Source: Siphonodentalium dalli
Lineage: Eukaryota > Mollusca > Scaphopoda > Gadilida > Siphonodentaliidae
Length of the DNA stretch: 64,000 nucleotides
Direction of reading: 5' to 3'
NCBI GenBank assembly: GCA_032622095.1
Contig: CP136066.1
Coordinates: 41,057,835 to 41,121,834 of the forward strand
The translations under genes were made by a program, and so were the position numbers. Position 1 is the stretch's first letter. Each line of letters opens with the position of its first letter. Shown piece after piece: positions 21,138-32,012 of the stretch. Under the pieces are notes generated by a model. It had not been told where the DNA came from. It searched no databases and saw only the letters and a program-made list of their open reading frames with translations.

Positions 21138-21332
21138 TACAGTAATGCCCTAATTAATCGACTCCACAACCACAGCAGAATTATGGGTAATTTTTCAGGA
21201 TTTAGTCGGAAACATGGCTTGTTGCCATTCATTGGAAAGCTTCATGACTGGAGCCATATTTCCAACTAAAACCTGAAAAATACCCATAATTCTGCTGTGG
21301 TTATGGAGTCGATTAATTAGGGCATTACTGTA
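21138..21332. mobile_element. Palindromic TA-flanked MITE
   Basis: TA at 21138-21139 and 21331-21332, with ends CAGTAATGCCC and GGGCATTACTG. The centre is shortened (GAAAGCTTCATGACTGGAGC). Confidence 0.85.
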
Positions 21333-21348
21333 TTAGACGACCTACATA

Positions 21349-21695
21349 TACCGCTATACTTAAAGTAATTGACCACCAATAACGTGGTGTCACTCCGTTA
21401 ATATGGTGGTACTATACCGCAGTATCCTCCAATACCGCGTTACTGATACCGCTTGTTAACGTGAACAAGTATGTGTGAGTAAATACCTCCCCTAAAAGAG
21501 TTCCATGAAAATCACCGCAGTATTCAACAAAATTAATGCGGTGCCCGCTAAAAGACCACGGTATCATTATCACCCAATACCATAACTCCACGCCATGACC
21601 GTCTCGATACCGCTACCGTTTATTACCGGTATCACCGCGGTCATGACCGGGGTATCACCCCGTTTTTCTGGTCAATTACTTTGAGAATAGCGGTA
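21349..21695. mobile_element. TA-flanked MITE rich in ACCGCGGTA motifs, copy 1
   Basis: TA at 21349-21350 and 21694-21695. The inverted ends are CCGCTATACTTAAAGTAATT and AATTACTTTGAGAATAGCGG (about 25 bp, imperfect). The interior repeats ACCGCGGTAT-like words. A closely related copy lies at 41762-42109. No coding capacity; Tc1/mariner-like by target and size. Confidence 0.85.
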
Positions 21696-21874
21696 CCTCC
21701 CCAATATTTCACATTAGGAGAGAATCAAGCCTGAATAGTGTGTCTGACATTTTCAGAATGAGGTCCCCAGAGGGTGAGTTTAGTGAAGCTATCCAGCACA
21801 GTGGGCTAGCATCACTAAATTCATCCCCCAGTTGAAGTCGGTGATGTTCACCCATTAGTCACCTCGATAATATC

Positions 21875-22045
21875 AAGTTATTATACAATGTTGTGTACAG
21901 TATGTGTTTTTCTTGTACGAGTCCAGGTTGTGGTGAAAAGTCATATTGGACGAGACACGCCAGTGTCGAGTCCAATATGACTTTTCACCACAACCTGGAC
22001 GAGTATAAGAAAAACTCATACTGTACACAACATTGTATAATGACA
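21875..22045. repeat. Near-perfect palindrome of about 165 bp
   Basis: Arms run from 'TTATACAATGTTGTGTACAG' and 'AAAGTCATATTGGACGAG' through a short loop (ACACGCCAGTGTC) to their complements. The motif 'AGTCCAATATGACTTT' recurs twice at about 22330-22372, so the palindrome and the following element may be one unit. Confidence 0.8.
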
Positions 22046-22437
22046 TTTTTATTATCCATCTGTATGTTTATCCAAATTTTGGGAATAAAACTTTTGTGGT
22101 TATTTTTGGTATTTGTCGCACTTAATTCTCGATAAAAGCCTGCATTTTGATCATAAGAAAGCATGATTTGGAAAAGTAAACACGGAAGTGAGAAAAAAAT
22201 TCAACGCGGAAGTGAAACGTCTGCTAAAATCCACCAGTGTTGCGAGCGCATCACAATTTCACCGATTCATTTCGCAATAGAGTTAATTCGTGATGTCACG
22301 GAGTAACAATAAAAAGTGATATTGTACAGTCGGGAGTCCAATATGACTTTCGGGAGTCCAATATGACTTTTTCCAGGACTATCACGTGGCGGCTTTTGCC
22401 CAATCGGAAATGGTGTTAGTTAAGGGATGGATAATAA
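22046..22437. mobile_element. Candidate TIR element nested in the palindromic family copy
   Basis: The ends TTTTTATTATCCATC and GATGGATAATAATG form an inverted pair. It contains 'AAGTAAACACGGAAGTGA' and two direct copies of CGGGAGTCCAATATGACTTT. Target duplication is unclear. Confidence 0.45.
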
Positions 22438-22861
22438 TGCATTTTATCTTCTGCAATTATGGATATAGAAACTGAACAGAAGGGAAAAAGTAACTAAAAC
22501 AATGTTAATTTGAGATTATAGATACATCCCAGAAAATGAGGCCTAAGCAGAATGAGGTCTCCAGAGGGTGAATTTGTTGATGCTAGCCCGCTCTGTGGGT
22601 AGCATCACTAAATTCACCCTCTGGGACCTCATCCTGCAAATGTCAGATGCACTAAATTCAGGCTTGGAGGGAATGGGCAAACAAAAAAGTTAAAAATAGT
22701 GGCCTCAGACAAATACGGAAGTCACATCAGATAAAATCAGTTGTCCATGCGTAGGTTCTGTTTAAGCATTCATGATTATAATTAGTTATGACATTGTGAA
22801 AGATTGTCCAAGTTTCCTTCGATGTAAAGCCTCTAGTGAAATCAGTAGGAATAATAATGGT

Positions 22862-23331
22862 TTAACCCTTTCAGTGCCAAGTCCAATTTTTGTATCAACC
22901 CATATACCCTGTGCCAATGCATTCTCTTATATATGCGAGTCGACCATAGGTCGCCTCGCATATATAAGAGAATGCATTTGCCTAACAATTTTTTATCATT
23001 TGTTATTATTTTTTACAATTTTAATAATTTTTTCTTATATTCTTTAACAGACTTATTTTGTAGGTTTAGTGCCAGGGAATCTTACATTTTTCATGGGCAT
23101 CAAAATTATTACTATGAATACTTGGTGATAGTTTTGAGTTATAACATGCCCCTAAGGTTTTATCCAGTTTGTTTTTAAATTCGCTATGGCATGCTTAAGC
23201 ATACCCAAAAAATTCAACCCCAAAAAAAAAATGAAAAAAAAAAAAAATGTATTTTTTATTTTTTTTTACGGCCGATTTTACAGACCGTAAATTAGGGCCG
23301 AACAGATCGCTCCTGGCATTGAAAGGGTTAA
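22862..23331 (+). mobile_element. piggyBac-like MITE, CAGTGCC end type, full length
   Basis: TTAA at 22862-22865 and 23328-23331, with ends CCCTTTCAGTGCCAAGT and CCTGGCATTGAAAGGG. It carries one hairpin cassette identical in core to the ACCCAACA type, then an AT-rich body and 'TTACGGCCGATTTTACAG'. Two different end types thus enclose the same hairpin. Confidence 0.85.
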
Positions 23332-23626
23332 GCCAAAGTATGATTGCCTTTAATAATCTTTTATAGTGGACTTAACAGCCAGATCCAGTGGCGGGATTTT
23401 TCGTTAATGTTAATCAACTAAATCATATGATTCAATAAAATTGCTATATTTTACGGTAATAATGATGTATTATAATCTAAAATTTATGTTAAATTAAGCA
23501 CAGTATATGATGTGTAATTAGGTGTACCGTAACTCACGTTTAATCTGTGTTTGTTTACGCGCAGAGAAGATCCAAACTAATATGAAGTCGCAAGGTCAAA
23601 TGAGTTCGTTTTCTTTTGAAATTACA

Positions 23627-24019
23627 TACCCCGCTGGACAAAACAAGTGTCCATTGGCACCGCGGTGTATTTGCCGTTCGGCCGCGGTGTAAGAGTTTGT
23701 AACTGCAGTTGAGCACCGCGGCCGAACGGCATGTACACTGCGGCCGAACGGCAAGTACACTGCGGCAAAAACGGCAAGTACACCATGGCCGAAAGGCAAC
23801 TACAACGCGGCGGAATGGCATGTACACCGTGGTTAGATTTCTGGTATCGTCTTTTTTCTGTTTAATGAACATACAGCAACTATGCCATGGCCGAATGGCA
23901 AGTACACTGCTGCCCAACTGTAGTTAGCCGGTGGAGCCGCAGTGTAATTGCATTTCGGCCGCGGTGGCAACGCTAACCGCACCGCGGTTAAGTGGATACT
24001 TGTTTTGTCCAGCAGGGTA
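23627..24019. mobile_element. TA-flanked MITE with internal GCGGCCGAACGGCA repeats
   Basis: TA at 23627-23628 and 24018-24019. The inverted ends (about 25 bp) are CCCCGCTGGACAAAACAAGT and ACTTGTTTTGTCCAGCAGGG. The interior has about eight copies, in both orientations, of a 20-22 bp word such as GCGGCCGAACGGCAAGTACA. It is GC-rich against an AT-rich background. Several open frames cross it but are products of the repeat. Confidence 0.82.
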
Positions 24020-24171
24020 AACGTGATATATTTTATATTCATATTTTTCATACTTTCAGTCGGCAGTCGGAGTTCAGAACAAATAAAATCTTTTCTATGG
24101 AATAAACCAGGCTACTTTCACAATTGTGACATTTTATTACCAACATTTGGTGATTTTAGATGAGCGGTACT

Positions 24172-24560
24172 TTAACCCTTTCAGTGCCAAGTCCGATATT
24201 TGTATCAACCCATATACCCTGTGCCAATGCATTCTCTTATATATGCGAGTCGACCATAGGTCACCTCGCATATATATATATAAGAGATTGCATTGGCCTA
24301 ACAATTTTTCATCATTTGTTATTATTTTTTACAATTTTAATAATTTTTTCTTATATTCTTTAACAGACTTATTTTGTAGGTTTAGTGCCAGGGAATCATA
24401 AGTTTTTCATGGGCATCAAAATTATTACTATGAATACTTGGTGATAGTTTTGAGTTATAACATGCCCCTAAGGTTTTATCCAGTTTGTTTTTAAATTCAC
24501 TATAGCATGCTTAAGCATACCCAAAATTTGGTTTTGAAATTTACTCCTCAAGACCGTAAA
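24172..24560 (+). mobile_element. piggyBac-like MITE, CAGTGCC end type, right end missing
   Basis: It starts TTAA-CCCTTTCAGTGCC, has a complete hairpin with an extended loop-side TATATATATA run, then the family body (CATGCTTAAGCATACCC). It stops near 24560 without the right TTAA end. Confidence 0.75.
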
Positions 24561-24782
24561 TTAGTAAGTTGATATGTGAATTCATAAAAGCATGCATGGA
24601 ATAAGATAACCTACTCCTCAATACCATCAATTCAAGGAAAAACACTTTTTTTTTTGTTCTTCAAAAAACATACATAATATACATGTAACAATTGTTTTTG
24701 TAATAAATGTTTGTTTATGTTATAGCAGAAACCAAAATTCATTGGTATTGCTGAATAAAAACTTGAAACTTGACAACTGTAC

Positions 24783-25203
24783 TTCAACGTTAGTGATGTG
24801 CGGTTTTGAGATATTCATTTCTGTTTTGATTTCAGTATGGTTTTTGTATAAAACCGGGTTTTGGCCTCGGTTATGGTTTTGCTCAATACACCAATGACTA
24901 TACGCATAGAGCAGATGGTATAATATATGGCATAATAATTCCAGCCATTTTCTTGTGATTGCTTTATAGTTTATGTGTCAGTAAGTGCCATTATCGCCCA
25001 TATGACACCAAAATGTTCCAAATTGAAACTGCTATAGTGGTGGCAAATAGCAGCTGACAAAAGCATGTGACACATCACACATAGTTGTCCGTTAATTGAA
25101 ATCGGAAGAATAGGTTTTATAGAATATATCGGTTGCAATTTGGTTTTGAAATAAAACCAAATGAAAACTGAGAAATTTAAAACTGCACATTACTATTCGA
25201 CGT
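24783..25203. mobile_element. hAT-like MITE with 8-bp target duplication
   Basis: The element at 24791-25195 has ends TAGTGATGTGCGGTTTT and AAAACTGCACATTACTA. It is flanked by TTCAACGT (24783-24790) and TTCGACGT (25196-25203), seven of eight bases identical. Subterminal AAACC/GGTTT motifs are frequent. Confidence 0.8.
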
Positions 25204-25210
25204 AAACCAG

Positions 25211-25784
25211 TACAGTAAAACCTCTCCAAACCCGACCCTCTATAACCTAATTCTTCTCCATACCGAACAAATTGTCCGGTCCCGAATTCACCAACAATGT
25301 GTCAGTGCTCTATTGTCAGTGAAGTCACCATTGTTCACTTAATGTGTGAAACAAGCATACAGTTATCATCTAATCAGATATCTGATGTTGTAATCTAGCT
25401 CAAAGTGTTCGCCGATAAAAATACCGCAAAATTAAATTTGTACGATTATACAAGAGTATGAAAATATACCTGAGCTATTGTCAGCAGCATTTTCAAAAAC
25501 AGCGATTCACCATAAAATTTGTTGTTCCCATGTTTCCTGTCTTATCTATACATATATTGTGTCTCAATATACCATGTTATTAATTCTTATGATACCATGT
25601 TTTAACTTTGTTATATATATTTTATTTGGGACTTCATTGAATAAAGTTTAATTTAATGTTAGTTTGTTTAATGAGTTGGTTGTGCTTGGGCGATGTCAAT
25701 ACATACCAATCACAGTGCGATTTTCTATAAGCCGAACAGAAGGGCCGGTCCGAATGGTGTTTAGTTTGGAGACTTTTTTCTGTA
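25211..25784. mobile_element. pogo/Tigger-like TA element, non-autonomous
   Basis: TA at 25211-25212 and 25783-25784. The left end is CAGTAAAACCTCTCCAAACC and the right end is the complement type (TTTGGAGACTTTTTTCTG). CAGTxxAACCTCTC ends are characteristic of pogo/Tigger-type Tc1/mariner elements. No transposase frame in 570 bp. Confidence 0.75.
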
Positions 25785-25804
25785 TTATCATATCTATACA
25801 TTTT

Positions 25805-26160
25805 TTTACCCTGTGCTAATGCATTCTCTTATATATGCGAGTCGACCATGGGTCGCCTCGCATATATAAGAGAATGCTTTGGCCTAACAATTTTTTATCA
25901 TTTTTTAAAAATAAATGTTTCTTACAATTTTTAGGACATAAAATAAAAAACATCCATTACCCTGCAGGGAGCCCCACACATATATATAGAAGCTCATGTT
26001 TGTCTGGGGCTCTGTATGGGTGAAATTATAAAATTATTAAAGAATACAAGAAAAAATTATTAAAATTGTAAAAAATTGTTAGGCCAATGCATTCTCTTAT
26101 ATATGCGAGGCGACCTATGGTCGACTCGCATATATAAGAGAATGCATTGGCACAGGGTAA
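25805..26160. mobile_element. Hairpin-cassette pair without TTAA ends
   Basis: It begins TTACCCTGTGCTAATGC and ends GCATTGGCACAGGGTAA, with a hairpin at each end (25810-25885 and 26083-26157) and an AT-rich middle. The outer TTAA termini are absent, so the hairpin pair itself forms the ends. Confidence 0.7.
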
Positions 26161-26293
26161 AAAAAATCCCGACTTACGACTGGATTTGATATGGCGGGTC
26201 ACATATATCTGATCATTTATAAAGGGACTTCAAACTTGGTGCTTTACGTTGAAGGAAACTTGGACTAAGTGAAAGAGAGTTTAATTTCACTGG

Positions 26294-26740
26294 TTATTTG
26301 TTATACGTTAACCCTGCAACACACGCACCATACTGCATGGTCCGACACTGTTTCCATCTCATCTTTGCAGCATACACACCAAATACATGGTTCACCACTG
26401 GTTCAATATTATCTATGAACCACACTACAGGATCAGTCACGGGACCACATCTTGCATCATACACACCACACAGTTTGGTATGCCACCGGTCCCATCTTAT
26501 CACCACCGAAACCCACATGCCATGATCCAGTAGTTCCATCAAACTGCAGCCCACACAGCTTGGTAGCCCAATTATCTGGACACACATCAGTGAACACTGT
26601 GATGAGAGAGATGGCTTGGTACACCGGTCTCCTGGACACACGGCACTGTGAGAGAGGGGTTAATTGTCCCTGATTACTTGATTAGTTCTGTTATATTCAA
26701 AGCACACACATTCATGTCACACAGCGTGGTTCTCATCGTC
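26294..26740 (-). repeat. Degenerate tandem repeat with a 115-codon open frame; coding status doubtful
   Basis: The minus strand repeats an 'ACCAAxCTGTGTGG..GTGTATG.TGC' pattern several times at intervals of roughly 40-100 bp. Open frames of 115 and 60 codons overlap here. The longer has motifs such as TKLCGVYDARCG and DPVVWFIDNIEPV but matches no family I know, and the overlapping frames suggest repeat translation. It could be an exon of an unknown gene. Confidence 0.35.
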
Positions 26741-27243
26741 AATACCCAACTCGTCATCTGCAAGAAAAACAAGAGGCCGATCACTAACAGCAGATGTCTA
26801 ACCCATACCTTCAACCAAACCGGCTGGAAACGAGCGATCTAGAACTGAATATATGCCTGTATACAAATTGTGGAGATGACTTGTTAAAGATGTTATAAGG
26901 CATAAGAACAGAATCCATCCACTTGTGCAAAAAAGATATTTGTGCAACATGCGACATGGGATGGGTTGAAGCGATTAATACTTTCCAAACTGATCATTAC
27001 CGAAATACAGGTACATACAGAAAATAATAATAATGACAGTTTTATATAGCGATTAACCAATTACATGTACATTTGTACTTGCTAATTGGTTTATAATAGT
27101 TACTTGCTGTAACACGCTTTTAAACTTTATAATATTACCACAGTCACTGTGTACAAGCCAATCAATGAACTTGCAGGCACTGCTCTAGTTTGATCAGAAA
27201 ATGCTCTGACACTCAACAGTTTGACAAGTTGTCTGGAACTCGT

Positions 27244-27621
27244 TTAACCCTTTACCCAACAAACCGGCCAAATAAAGCTTCAACAGCCTAAAATATCTTC
27301 GGTCTGTCTCAATAGAACCATACAAATATGGATATCATTGGAACCGGCTCCTTGACCACATTGTGATGGTTACAGTTATGCCCTGTGCCAATGCATTCTC
27401 TTATATATGCGAGTCGACCATAGGTCGCCTCGCATATATAAGAGAATGCATTGGCTTTTTTTAACACTTTTTACCATTTTTTCTTACATTCTTAAACAAT
27501 TTTATAATTTTGAATGTGTTAAGCCAATGCATTCTCTTATATATGCGAGGCGACCTATGGTCGACTCGCATATATAAGAGAATGCATTGGCACAGGGCCC
27601 TTCTGTTGGGTAAAGGGTTAA
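27244..27621 (+). mobile_element. piggyBac-like MITE, copy 5
   Basis: TTAA at 27244-27247 and 27618-27621, with ends CCCTTTACCCAACA and TGTTGGGTAAAGGG, and two complete hairpins in opposite orientation. Confidence 0.88.
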
Positions 27622-27999
27622 CGCATGAGTGGTGTGAAGCCGACACAGACCTTGCTCAAGGGGCCCATAATAATAATATTCAGTAATCAAGTACAGGTAT
27701 TATTACACAGTGAAAAGCCCTCATAATTGGCTACAGCAATCATCAATGGGTTGCCAAAGCAGATTGCCAAAGCCAAACAATGTGAATAAAAGGTCAGCCG
27801 ACCACAGTGTCCCCCGAAAACGTGGCAAGTTGACGCCGCTTTGTTAAAGAAATAAAAAAAAATGTTGAAATGTTCAAAGTCGAAAGGGTTAATAATTCCG
27901 TAAAGAAATAATTTTTCCGGCATCTATATACATGTTGCGCATCTCCAATATGTGAGTAACAATACTCTGAAGTTTCAAATATCTACGATCAAAACTGTA

Positions 28000-28775
28000 G
28001 GAGGAGTTGATTACACCATGAATGTACCCTCATACAGAAAATTATAAAAAATGTTTTTCAAAGTCGAAAGGCCCATAACTTGACCTGTATGGGTCAACAA
28101 TTTTCTGAACTTGACCTGTATTTTGATATGAACGACCCACAAAAAAACAGAATTTCCAATTAAACAATCCAAACTTTAGCTATCATCCGGAAATCAAAGA
28201 AAAAAGAAGAAAATTGAATTTCGTAAGTCGAAAAGCACATAACTGAGAAAAATCATCGGATCAAACTCAAATTCGAACTTGACCTGTATTTTGATAACAA
28301 TGACTCAAAAAAAACGGAATTATCAGTTGAACAGTCCAAACTTGAGTTATCATCCGGAAATCAAAGAAAAAAGAAGCAAAATGGAATTTTCTAAGTCGAA
28401 AAAAGTCCATAACTCATAGTGAGGAAAAATCATCGGATCAAGCTCAAATTCGAACTCAACCTGTATCTTGATATGACTGATCCACATAAAAACGGTATTT
28501 GCAATTAAAGGATCCAAACTAGAGATATCATCCGGAAACCGAAAAAGTGAGAAATTTTCTAAGTTAAAAAAAAAGGTGGAAAAAAGGGAAATAACTCCAC
28601 AAAAGAACATCGGATCAAACCCAGAATTGCAGAGCACCTGTGTTCTTGGTTGAGACACCTACATACCAAGTTTAAATCAAATGGATGATCATTACTGGAG
28701 TTATAACTCCAGACGGACGGACAAAGGACGCGGCTGATAACAATAGTCCTCCGAAAATTTCGGGGGACAATTAAT
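28000..28775. repeat. Degenerate tandem repeat (GACCTGTATTTTGATA / CCATAACT type)
   Basis: Four to five units of about 130-150 bp contain 'TCGAACTTGACCTGTATTTT', 'TATCATCCGGAAATCAAAG' and 'AAGTCGAAAAG'. They end in GACGGACGGACAAAGGACG and TTTCGGGGGACAATTAATAG. Related arrays lie at 33960 and 39240. Confidence 0.7.
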
Positions 28776-29294
28776 AGGGCTGGTGAAACAAAAAAATATC
28801 AGACGATACATCAAAATGCAATGATTAGAACTTAAAGCCCTGCAAGACGTTCGCAATGTCAGTATCAAGTTAGGGGAATCTTGACGTTCAATTAACAAAT
28901 AACAAATTCTATAATTGATATCGTATCCGTATATCACCTAAAATTATATCTATTTCTTGAGGTATCCAAATTTTACAGAATATTGTTTGGACACTGTTCC
29001 AAGTAACCCCATGGAACATATCCAGAGATTTGATCAACGGAAAAATATATCTCACTTCGTTGCAATCAATGCTGATTCTTACCGTATTGCGACCAAGTGT
29101 ATCATTACAGTCCTAATGACCCATGCAGACAGCGATATGAATACTGCATCAATTACGACGAACGTAATATGATTGAGTCATTCACATGGTGGCGCGACAA
29201 AAGCGTAAATCGCAAGACTAGAATTTGTTCTAACTGAGCGACGTGATCAGAGTGTTTATACTCAGGTGTTTTTACAACGAAGACAGATGATCTC
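28776..29294. other. No recognised feature
   Basis: A plus-strand open frame (28957-29172) follows an acceptor-like 'CCAAATTTTACAG', but no donor, homology or conserved motif supports an exon. Confidence 0.45.
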
Positions 29295-30483
29295 ACCGTA
29301 TGCAGTGTTCGCGCTGTCGGTAGCCAAATTAGCCAATGGCTAATCTTTTTCGAATTTGGCTAATAAAACTTTCATTTGGCTAAACTTTTAGCTAAACTTT
29401 TTTTAACCCAAATGGAGACTGAAAGCATGGAGCCAGAAAGCTAATTAATAAAAGCGCTCAATAGATCGGCATTCAAGACGAAGTTAGGTGACGAAAGTAT
29501 TTCATTATTTTCGTACTTATGAAATATCGTACAAAGGGGAACCCGATCGACAACTCTATCAACCAAGCGATCACAAAGTGATATGCAATCATCTTTAGTT
29601 TTCACAAGACGGACATTCAAAGACGCATGGACATTAAAGCGACCGTGGTTGAATTATGACAATGTGAAGAAAGCAATGTTTTGTAAAGTGCATTGACGCC
29701 GGTATATAAGCAATTTGTTCGTAACAGGCTGTTTTAATCTGGAAAAAGATTACGTCACTCTGCACGAAGCAGCAAAAGGTCATTATTAATTTTTACATTT
29801 AATCCCCTAATCCCCCATTCAGCCCATTGTCTGTCTGGTCACTCACGGCGCGCCTGCACAATGCATGTTTATGATGACATTGTATTTAAGACGGTCGAGG
29901 TTTATGAGCACCAAGTGTAAGACAAAAGCTTAATCAGCCAAATGTGAATCACGACAGATATTTTGTGGCTATTTGTCGTCATTACCGATACAGTCAAAAT
30001 AATATGCATGCTTTTATGACAGATTGTAATTTGATAATGGCGTAACAATATTAAGTTATTAGTTTCCAGATGTCACTTAGATATTTTCGCAAGGATAAAT
30101 ATTTAATGATTTAAAAAAAGATATTGATAAAAAACAAAAAAATAATGACATTAAGAAGGACAATCCCGGGTTACACCCCCCCCCCCCAATCACTCTTTCA
30201 CATAAAGATTAATAAATTTTTAATAAATGATATATATAAAAATACTTCTAGTTCATCAAAATGATTTAAATTATTGTATATTTTACCTGTGTCTGTTAGA
30301 TTTTACGTTTTAGTCATTAATTGTGAACCGACCAGAAAACGATGATTTAATTTGGCCAAAGTTTTTTTTAATTTGGCCAAAAAACATTTGGCTAAAGTTG
30401 TTTTCATTTGGCTAATAAAATTTTCATTTGGCTAAACTTTTGGCTAAAGTTTTTTTCGGTCCAGCGCGAACACTGACCGTACG
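29295..30483. mobile_element. hAT-like element with 8-bp target duplication
   Basis: The element at 29303-30475 has ends CAGTGTTCGCGCTG and CAGCGCGAACACTG (14-bp inverted repeat). It is flanked by ACCGTATG (29295-29302) and ACCGTACG (30476-30483). Both subterminal regions hold arrays of the words TTTGGCTAAA and TTTGGCTAAT, likely transposase-binding repeats. No long open frame. Confidence 0.88.
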
Positions 30484-30539
30484 TGGAATCCATCAGCAAT
30501 GCCAAGGGCATTCATAAATAGAATGGCTATCAGGCCTGA

Positions 30540-30690
30540 GTATATTAAAGGTGCCTGTCATTTGCATGCTATGCTGGATAGCGTCACTAAATTCACCCTC
30601 TGTGGACCCCGTTCTGCTTAGGCCTCATCTTCTCTGGAAAACTTTATTATTTGATTTCTATAGAAACTTCTTCACATAGATTCTATTTCT
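30540..30690. mobile_element. Fragment of large palindromic element
   Basis: Contains GTGCCTGTCATTTGCA, 'CACTAAATTCACCCTCTG', and the start of the long-form middle (CTCATCTTCTCTGGAAA). Confidence 0.6.
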
Positions 30691-31193
30691 TTTTTAGTTT
30701 CTCCGATCAACTATTTTTAGATGTGCAAATTACGGAATGGGACAGGGCTCACTGTCGTTTTATTGTGTAAATGTGCGGACATTTCAGCCTTCCATGCTGA
30801 GCACATTGTTGCGTTATTATGTCTGTCCGACTGAATCCACGAAATAATGCAATTATTCCAGTTCAGTGATGTAACATTTACGTCACCGGGATGCGGGTTG
30901 ACACCTGGATTTTAACGAATATATTACTGTTCACTTCAGACAGACAGGTAGTTTATAATTAAGATATTAGGTGGTATTCAAGCAAATTAGTTCACAATTC
31001 ACATAGTGTACAATCGGTTTCCGTTTACTATCGATATCAACGTCAATTTTGGGCGAATGTTAGTTGAGATATTAGAGAAGAACCATAAAATGCCTATACA
31101 TTTTATGTTGAGCATTTCAACCTTTTCGAACCAATATTTTCGAGCCGAATACAATTGAATATCGAGACCGAATTGAGTAACAACACTGTCGGA

Positions 31194-31617
31194 TACCCGT
31201 TTAGGTTCGTACGTGTCAAGATGGCGGTGCCCAGTGGACAGGATAAACGGTAAGTGTATATATTGTCTTCAAGCATCAATTAACGACATCTTTCGGTGAT
31301 ACACATTTAAACAGTTATGTAGGAATTTGTATGCCCAACACCTACTTACATGCCCTTCGCAATGTTAGCTTTTTCATAATTTTTTGGCCATGGGCTCATG
31401 GATCTGCACATTTATGTATTGTCCTGGGTAGATTAGATCTTCGGAATGTAAAACCACCGATATTTTTATTGTCTTACTCCGAAAAACGACCTTTGAAAAT
31501 TTCAAAATGTTCAGGTTCAGATTCGCAATATTTCCGATGATTTTGTTCAGGTTCAGAAACAATTTTCGTTTAGGTTCGGACAATTGCGATCAGGTTCGGA
31601 CGCATCAAAACCTCACC
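31194..31617 (+). repeat. Left arm of a 5-kb inverted-repeat structure; contains a first-exon-like segment
   Basis: This arm starts TACCCGTTTAGGTTCGTACG and ends AAAACCTCACC. Its reverse complement occurs at 35720-36224. At 31217-31254 it reads CAAGATGGCGG (a YY1-type motif), then an open start MAVPSGQDK followed by the donor CG-GTAAGTG. The distal part repeats the word CAGGTTCAG/AGGTTCGGA. It resembles a captured promoter plus first exon, but no gene is recognised. Confidence 0.75.
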
Positions 31618-31865
31618 AAGAAGCGAAATGCCTAGCTGCAGTAGCGCTGTTATTGTGCTTGTTGTTTACGAGCACGCATTGTTATATCTAATGATGTCAG
31701 CTGAAATTTACAAATATAGGTGGTAATTCTCCGAATGAGTGGGACAAAAGCCACAGTTAAATAATGTTGCCAATAATCTCGAGAATTGTCGGCTATACAC
31801 CAGCTAGTGGGGAATGAAATTACATTGCCATATTACATATGAGCAACAGTATATATAGTAATGTT

Positions 31866-32012
31866 AGTTATCTTCGGCAATATCGGGGGTAGGGCCTACA
31901 TGGAGATTTAATACCTGGATGTCGATTTTGAACCCAGAGGCGGAGCCAAGGGTTCAAAAAGCGGCATCCAGGTATTAAATCTCCATGTACCCCACGATGT
32001 TGGCAGAGATAA
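31866..32012. repeat. Long imperfect palindrome (hairpin element)
   Basis: Inverted arms 'CATGGAGATTTAATACCTGG' and 'CCAGGTATTAAATCTCCATG' are nested inside weaker outer arms (TTATCTTCGGCAATATCG and CGATGTTGGCAGAGATAA). Probably a foldback MITE; no TTAA or TA signature was verified. Confidence 0.75.

Larger units (their letters stand above)
21727..22666. mobile_element. Large palindromic element split by nested insertions
   Basis: The left part (CAAGCCTGAATAGTGTGTC to about 21870) and the right part (about 22440 to TAAATTCAGGCTTG) are the two halves of one long-form copy. About 570 bp of foreign sequence, listed separately, sits in its middle. Confidence 0.7.

Noticed and set aside
26294-26641. 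Minus-strand frame of 115 codons as a gene
   Set aside because: It lies on a degenerate tandem repeat with a second overlapping frame, and no family is recognised. Kept only as a low-confidence repeat entry.
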